Source: Planctomycetota bacterium (GTDB taxonomy: Bacteria; Planctomycetota; J058). Taken from it: a stretch of 64,000 nt of DNA. A model generated the notes under the pieces. It saw nothing but the letters and a program-made list of their open reading frames with translations, did no database searches and was not told where the DNA came from. A program made the translations under genes and the position numbers. The DNA is taken from positions 37,334 through 101,333 of the forward strand of contig JAHBXY010000007.1 of NCBI GenBank assembly GCA_019636275.1, read 5' to 3'. Below, piece by piece: positions 59,490 to 64,000 of the stretch (the stretch's first letter is position 1; each line of letters begins with the position of its first letter).

Positions 59490-59899
59490 GTGGGCGAGGT
59501 CGTGAACGCCGGGCGCCGGCGCCAGGCGGCCCGTCCCGCCGCCCTGGCAGGTGCAGCGGCCGGGCCCGGCGGCGGGCGCGCCGCCACGCGGTTCGGCTCG
59601 GACCAGGCCACGCCAGGCGCGCGCGCGCGGCAGCCGGGGCCTCGCCCAGCGCCTCGAGCACGGCGAAGGCGGGGTCGGGGCACGTCGATCACCGCCACCG
59701 ACCGCGGCGCCGCCGGGCGGCCGCCGCGCCCAAATCTGGCGACCGGGCCGGGAGGCCGATCACCACGCGCCTTGCGGCGGCGCCGGGGCCGCGGGGCGGG
59801 CGGCGCGGCGACGGGCGGCGCGGCGGGCTCGGGCGCGCGCGAGGCCAGGTGCAGGGCGAGGAGGGCGAGGGGGAGCGAGAGCGCGATCGCTCGCTTCAT
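59486..59899 (-). CDS. Signal peptide and propeptide fragment of the S8/PHP protein
   Basis: The ATG at 59899 encodes a good signal peptide (MKRAIALSLPLALLALHLAS) and an Ala/Pro linker. PAAPRSVAVIDVP looks like a propeptide strand, after which the frame is lost. Other frames nearby give FAVLEALGEAP, and this frame regains AWSEPNRVAARPPPG, typical of the EPN segment before S8 catalytic domains. At least two or three indels between 59500 and 59700 are needed to join it to the protease frame. Confidence 0.6.
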   Translation of the reverse strand: MKRAIALSLPLALLALHLASRAPEPAAPPVAAPPAPRPRRRRKARGDRPPGPVARFGRGGRPAAPRSVAVIDVPRPRLRRARGAGRGPGCRARAPGVAWSEPNRVAARPPPGPAAAPARAAGRAAWRRRPAFTTSPT

Positions 59900-59945
59900 C
59901 GGGGGAGCGGCCTCGGGAGTGGAGAGTGTGGGGTGCCGGTCGTAC

Positions 59946-59985
59946 GACGCCGAGGGCCGCGGCGTTCCGCGGCCCTCGGGGCGTC
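59946..59985 (-). terminator. Strong hairpin after the transglutaminase-like gene
   Basis: CGAGGGCCGCGG, loop CGTT, CCGCGGCCCTCG, extended by GACGC/GCGTC after a GG bulge. It lies 20 bp beyond the stop at 60006 and before the ATG at 59899, both minus strand, so it separates two transcription units. No U-tract. Confidence 0.7.
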
Positions 59986-60005
59986 ACGAGCGAGTGGCGA
60001 CCGAC

Positions 60006-62012
60006 TTACGGGTAGCGCTCGCCCGCCTGGAGGGGCACGCCCTCCCAGGTGTCGGGCCAGTCGGACTGCGGGACCGACGTGTAGACGTCCTCGTAGGTCC
60101 AGGGGTGCCAGAAGTCGATGAACGGCCCGTTCGGGATCTTCATCAGGTCCTCGGTCTGGCCGTTGATGCGCGTCGGGTAGGAGCCCGAGCCGTCATACAG
60201 CCACTTGACCCCGCCCTCGAGGACGGCCTCCGTCACGCCGTGGAAGTTCCACGAGCGCGACGAGCGGCTCGACTTGTAGTAGCGGCGCATGGGGCGACCC
60301 GTCTGCTTGCCGCGGGCGACGCGCTCGATGTAGTAGACGCGCGCCTCGATGCCGACGGTGCCGAACATGTCGGCGATCAGGCTCGCCTGCTGGTTGCAGC
60401 GGCCGCCCGTGTGCGTCGGGTTGTCGAGGACCCACCAGCCGAAGTTCCGCGCGTAGTGGCGGTACTCCTGGTAGTCCTGCGTCGGCTCGAGCGGCGGGTA
60501 GTAGATCCCCATCGACGGGCTGCGCTTGCCGCCCGACTGGATCGCGCCCGGCAGGTCGCGGTAGTTGACCGGCGGCGTCGAGCCCTCCGTGTAGGCGTGG
60601 ACGAACGGCGGCGTGCCCCGGTAGTCGCGCGGGTGGACGTGGTGGGCGAAGGCGTTGTCGATCTTGAAGCAGATCCCCCGCCCGTCGTTGCGCGTGGCGC
60701 CGTCGGCCCACGTGCAGGCCAGCTCGAGGTGCAACTTGGTCACGAGCTGCACGGGGCGCGCGGCCGGCGCGTACTTGGGCATGGGGTTCTCGACCGGCTG
60801 CCCGTGGAGCGTGTAGACGCGCATGGGCGTCTTGCCCGCGTCGCGGTCGGCCAGCTTCCAGGTGACGTCGAGGACGTTGACGGCCACGGCGTCGGTCAGC
60901 GGCGCGGTCGTGGCCACGGACACGGCGTGGCCGCGCCCGAGCGTCTGCACGGCGACCTCGCCGTCGAAGCGCGTCCGGCCGCTCTGGCCGGTGAGGCGCA
61001 CGGTGGCCGGCTCGGAGAGGTCCTTCGAGGCCTGGAGGGTGACGCGCACGGTCAGCGGCCGGTCCTTGAGGACCGCGGCCGGCTCCATGACGCCGTCGGC
61101 CGCCGGGGCGCCGAGCGGGCGCCGGTAGTGCGGCGGGCGGGCGTCGAGGATCGCGATCGCCTGCTCGACGGTGACCTCGACGACCTCGGCCGTGATGCCC
61201 TCGATGGTCACGGGCGCGCTCGTGCGGCCGGCGTGCGCGGCGCGGAGGGTCACCTGGCCCGGGCCCGTGATCACGAGGTTGCCGCCGTCACGGCGGGCAG
61301 GCCCCTCGATCCGCAGGGTGGCGTCGGCCGGCACGACCACGAACGGGAGCGCCTGGCCGACGAGGAACACGCGGCCGGTGACAGGGCGGTCGACGCGCAC
61401 GTCGTCGGCCAGCGGGCCGTCAGGCGTCGTCGGCGTCGTCGGCGTGCCCGGCTCGGTCGGAGTCGTCGGGGTCGTCGGAGTCGTCGGAGTCGTCGGAGTC
61501 GTCGGCGGCGTGGTCGTGTCGCCGGTCGTCGGCCAGGGCGCGTCGGCGCCGCGGCGGCCGCTCTCGTTGAAGCGGCGGACCGAGCCGTTGCGCGCCGGCG
61601 CCTCGCACCAGCCGTCGACCTTGCCGTCGCGGGTGATCGTGTAGCGCGCCTTGAACGGGGGGCCGTCGGCGCGCTCGCCCAGCAGCACGTTGCTCAGGCC
61701 GGTCGTGCGCGGGAAGGTGACGTCGAGGACGTCGCCGCTGCGGCGCCCGGTGCCCGTGAGCGTGCCGATCGCCTGGCCGTCCTTCGAGTAGGACGAGGTG
61801 CGCGCCACCCGGAAGGTGCCGTCGCCGTTGCGCGACACCCACAGGGTCGAGGTCACCTTCGGGCCGAGCCCGAAGAACCCGGCCAGGCCCCCTGACTTCT
61901 CGCGGCCGCTCAGCGAGTAGGTGCCGTTGATCGAGTCATCGGCCCGCACGCCCGCCACGAACGCGCCCACGACGAGCGCGCCCGCGAGGGCGACGACGGT
62001 GCTCCTGCGCAT
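60006..62012 (-). CDS. Exported transglutaminase-like protein
   Basis: 668 residues. Signal peptide 1-24 (STVVALAGALVVGAFVAGVR). A lipocalin-like beta domain (INGTYSLSGREKSGGLAGFF, FPRTTGLSNVLLGE) is followed by a Thr/Pro linker (PTTPTTPTTP, from 9-bp DNA repeats near 61440-61505) and beta-sandwich domains. The C-terminal third has the transglutaminase-like triad: Cys in GGRCNQQASLIADMFGTVGI, His in WNFHGVTEAVLEGGV and Asp in WLYDGSGS. Such domains act as proteases or cross-linkers. GGGAGG precedes the ATG. A hairpin terminates it. Confidence 0.82.
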   Translation of the reverse strand: MRRSTVVALAGALVVGAFVAGVRADDSINGTYSLSGREKSGGLAGFFGLGPKVTSTLWVSRNGDGTFRVARTSSYSKDGQAIGTLTGTGRRSGDVLDVTFPRTTGLSNVLLGERADGPPFKARYTITRDGKVDGWCEAPARNGSVRRFNESGRRGADAPWPTTGDTTTPPTTPTTPTTPTTPTTPTEPGTPTTPTTPDGPLADDVRVDRPVTGRVFLVGQALPFVVVPADATLRIEGPARRDGGNLVITGPGQVTLRAAHAGRTSAPVTIEGITAEVVEVTVEQAIAILDARPPHYRRPLGAPAADGVMEPAAVLKDRPLTVRVTLQASKDLSEPATVRLTGQSGRTRFDGEVAVQTLGRGHAVSVATTAPLTDAVAVNVLDVTWKLADRDAGKTPMRVYTLHGQPVENPMPKYAPAARPVQLVTKLHLELACTWADGATRNDGRGICFKIDNAFAHHVHPRDYRGTPPFVHAYTEGSTPPVNYRDLPGAIQSGGKRSPSMGIYYPPLEPTQDYQEYRHYARNFGWWVLDNPTHTGGRCNQQASLIADMFGTVGIEARVYYIERVARGKQTGRPMRRYYKSSRSSRSWNFHGVTEAVLEGGVKWLYDGSGSYPTRINGQTEDLMKIPNGPFIDFWHPWTYEDVYTSVPQSDWPDTWEGVPLQAGERYP

Positions 62013-62133
62013 GGGACCTCCCACCCTTCCAGGCCAGCCAGGGAGGAGGGTACCCATCGCCGGGGGGGACATGCAAGTCATTTACCCGAAAGGGTCGGCC
62101 GGGCCGTGGACGCCACGCGCCCCCGGGGGCGAG

Positions 62134-62139
62134 TAGGCT
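62134..62139 (+). promoter_or_regulatory. -10-like TAGGCT just before the LolA-like gene
   Basis: TAGGCT ends 8 nt before the ATG at 62148, with no Shine-Dalgarno sequence. Candidate leaderless start, divergent from the transglutaminase-like gene. Confidence 0.4.
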
Positions 62140-62147
62140 GGGCGCCC

Positions 62148-62786
62148 ATGAGGCGTTGGCTGCTGCTGCTCGGGGCCCTGGCGCTCGCCCCGGCGGCCGG
62201 CCTGGCGGCGCCGGACGCGCTCGACGACCTCCTGGGGCGCTTCCGCGCCATGCCGGGCCTCGAGGCCGACTTCCGCGAGGAGAAGCGCTTCGCCCTCCTC
62301 GACGCGCCGCTCGTCAGCCGGGGCACGCTGCACTTCCAGCCGCCCGGCCGGCTGGCCCGGCACGTGACGGCGCCCGCGCCCTCGACGGTGCTCCTCGACG
62401 GCGACCGCCTGGCCCTCGGCGACGAGCACGGGCGCACGGAGCTCGACCTGGCCCGTCGCCCGGCCGTGCGCCTGTTCGTCGACGCGTTCGTCAAGGTCCT
62501 GGCCGGCGACCGCCCGGCGCTCGAGCGCATCTTCCACCTCGCCCATGCCCATACGCCCGCGGACGACGACGGCTGGACGCTCGTCCTGCGCCCGCGCGTC
62601 TCCCCGCTGAAGGAGGCGATCGAGCGGCTCGAGCTCCAGGGCCGCGGGCTCGTGCTCGCGCGGATGCGCCTGGTCGAGGTCGGCGGCGACGAGACGCTCA
62701 CCACCTTCTCGCGGGTCGACGTCGAGCGGCGCTACGGCCCCGACGAGGCGGCGCGCGTGTTCCGCCTGCCGGCGGGCGAGCGGTGA
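62148..62786 (+). CDS. LolA-like outer-membrane lipoprotein carrier-type protein
   Basis: 212 residues. Signal peptide ~1-20 (RRWLLLLGALALAPAAGLAA). The mature protein follows the LolA pattern: LLGRFRAMPGLEADFREEKR, LVSRGTLHFQPPGRLARHVT, PSTVLLDGDRLALGDEHGRT and a C-terminal LVEVGGDETLTTFSRVDVER. It is a periplasmic half-barrel that binds lipid. The stop overlaps the MMPL gene, a pairing seen in lipid-export clusters such as aryl polyene loci, where these proteins move a lipid rather than lipoproteins. Confidence 0.85.
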   Translation: MRRWLLLLGALALAPAAGLAAPDALDDLLGRFRAMPGLEADFREEKRFALLDAPLVSRGTLHFQPPGRLARHVTAPAPSTVLLDGDRLALGDEHGRTELDLARRPAVRLFVDAFVKVLAGDRPALERIFHLAHAHTPADDDGWTLVLRPRVSPLKEAIERLELQGRGLVLARMRLVEVGGDETLTTFSRVDVERRYGPDEAARVFRLPAGER

Positions 62787-64000
62787 GCGAGCGCGCCCGG
62801 CGCGGGCGGGTGGCCGCGCTCGCGCTCGTCGTCCTGGGCCTCGGGGCCTTCGTCGGGGCGCGGCTGCAGGTCACGACGGAGGTCACCGACTTCGTGGCCC
62901 TGGGCGACGACGCGCGCGGCGCGGCGCTCGCGCGGGCGCTGGCCGGGTCCGAGCTCACGCGGGCGCTCGTCATCATCTTGAGGCCGGCCGGCGCGCCCGA
63001 CCCCGACCTGGCCGCGCGCGCCGGCGCGGCCCTCGAAGAGGCCCTGGCCGGCGACCCGGCCGTGGCCTGGGTGCGCGGCGGCGTCGCGCCCGACCTCGAG
63101 CGAGCCGTGCACGCCCTCCTGTTCCCGCGACGCCTGGCGCTCCTCTCGGTCGCGCCCGACGACGAGCTCCCGTCGCTCCTCTCGGACGACGGACTGCGCG
63201 CCCACGCCCGCGCGCTCAGGCGCCAGCTCGAGCTGCCGTCGGCGCCGCTCGTGAAGCGGCTCCTGCCCGACGACCCGCTGCTCGCCTTCCCGCGCGCGCT
63301 CGAGCGCCTCGAGGCCGCCGGCCGCGACGGCCTCCGCGTCCACGAGGGCCGCCTCCTCACGGCCGACGGCGGGGCGGCCGTGCTGTTCGTGGGCACGCGC
63401 GCCTCGCCCTTCGACACGGCCAGCGCCGGCCCGCTCCTGGCGCGGCTCGAGGCGCACCGGGCGCGGCTGTCGGAGGCGCTCGGCGCGCCGCTGGCGCTCG
63501 AGCGCGGCGGCGCCCACCCGTTCGCCGTCGCCGCCGAGCGCGGGATCCGCGCCGACGTGGCGCGGATCTCGGCCCTGTCGACGGCTGCGATCGTGGGCCT
63601 GCTGCTCGTGCTCTTCCGCTCTCCCCGCGCCGTGCCCGCCTCGGCCGCGCCGGTCGTCGTGGGCCTGCTCGCCGGCACGAGCGCGGCGCTCCTGGCCCAC
63701 GGCCGCGTCCACGGCCTGACGCTGGCCTTCGGCGCGACGCTGATCGGCGTGTGCATCGACCACCCGCTGCACGTCATGACGCACCACGCGCTGGCGCCGG
63801 CGGCCGCCGGCCCGCTCGCGGCCGCGCGCGCGGTGTGGCCGGGGCTGCGCCTGGCAGGCCTCACGACCATCGTGGGCCTCGGCGGGCTGGCCCTCTCCGG
63901 GCTCCCCGGCCTGCGCGAGGTGGGCTTGTTCACGACGACGGGCGCGCTCGCCGCGCTGGCGACGACGCGCTGGCTCGTGCCGGCGCTCCTCCCGCCGGCG
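62783..64000 (+). CDS. MMPL/RND-family exporter (C-terminus beyond window)
   Basis: 406 residues seen, GTG start overlapping the LolA-like stop (GTGA). One membrane helix (VAALALVVLGLGAFVGARLQ) is followed by a periplasmic domain beginning VTTEVTDFVALGDD. At least five more helices start near residue 265 (LSTAAIVGLLLVLFRSP, VVVGLLAGTSAALLAHG, GLTLAFGATLIGVCIDHPLH, LAGLTTIVGLGGLALSGLPG), the typical sterol-sensing-like RND half. It probably exports a lipid handed over by the LolA-like protein (inference). Confidence 0.88.
   Translation, partial: MSERARRGRVAALALVVLGLGAFVGARLQVTTEVTDFVALGDDARGAALARALAGSELTRALVIILRPAGAPDPDLAARAGAALEEALAGDPAVAWVRGGVAPDLERAVHALLFPRRLALLSVAPDDELPSLLSDDGLRAHARALRRQLELPSAPLVKRLLPDDPLLAFPRALERLEAAGRDGLRVHEGRLLTADGGAAVLFVGTRASPFDTASAGPLLARLEAHRARLSEALGAPLALERGGAHPFAVAAERGIRADVARISALSTAAIVGLLLVLFRSPRAVPASAAPVVVGLLAGTSAALLAHGRVHGLTLAFGATLIGVCIDHPLHVMTHHALAPAAAGPLAAARAVWPGLRLAGLTTIVGLGGLALSGLPGLREVGLFTTTGALAALATTRWLVPALLPPA

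Overview
The window is very GC-rich (roughly three quarters G+C by eye) and densely coded on both strands. Many neighbouring genes overlap by 4 bp (ATGA/GTGA). The best lineage hint is a DUF1549/DUF1553 protein (29705-31312), a family best known from Planctomycetota and Verrucomicrobiota. Hanks-type Ser/Thr kinases with TPR tails, exported FG-GAP, PPC/Kelch and VWA proteins and a Nif11-type peptide fit a planctomycete or similar large-genome bacterium. This placement is inference. I saw no rRNA, tRNA or CRISPR array.

Left third (1-25.4 kb). A DUF3052 gene (partial) is followed by a tightly coupled three-gene unit: an ABM monooxygenase-like protein, a CarH-like cobalamin-binding sensor and a histidine kinase. 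Divergent from it, a TetR gene whose promoter carries two perfect palindromes heads a co-overlapping operon for a three-subunit molybdenum hydroxylase of the 4-hydroxybenzoyl-CoA reductase type, with a 4Fe-4S-type flavoprotein subunit. Then come housekeeping and envelope genes: FG-GAP lipoprotein, serA, CBS protein, PAC2 protein, pepN, an alpha/beta hydrolase plus PhyH-like pair, an L,D-transpeptidase, two tandem kinases, rmlB and a YihY membrane protein.

Middle (25.4-45.4 kb). A purL with a PurS-like N-terminal extension, the DUF1549/1553 protein, and a 640-bp scar with an IS256-type transposase remnant between inverted CACAGAG-rich repeats. Next are a polytopic membrane protein, an orphan Nif11-leader RiPP precursor, a frameshifted secreted protein, a GMC oxidoreductase with its Tat-exported small subunit, a PreA-like dehydrogenase, an ankyrin protein, a RING-like membrane protein, a YdeP-type molybdoenzyme with a VOC protein, and a membrane-DUF952 fusion.

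Right third (45.4-64 kb). A large PPC/Kelch lipoprotein, a GT39-like glycosyltransferase overlapping a membrane histidine kinase, a secreted VWA protein, a PolA-like 5'-3' exonuclease, a very large exported S8 protease-PHP hydrolase locus, a transglutaminase-like exported protein, and LolA-like plus MMPL/RND genes running off the edge.

Cross-cutting signals: (i) several genes have a -10-like TAnnnT 6-11 nt before the start codon and no Shine-Dalgarno sequence, suggesting leaderless mRNAs; (ii) a ~130-bp repeat occurs twice, each time starting at a stop codon; (iii) many of the longest repetitive GC-rich genes are broken by apparent frameshifts, often compensating, which points to sequence errors more than to true decay.
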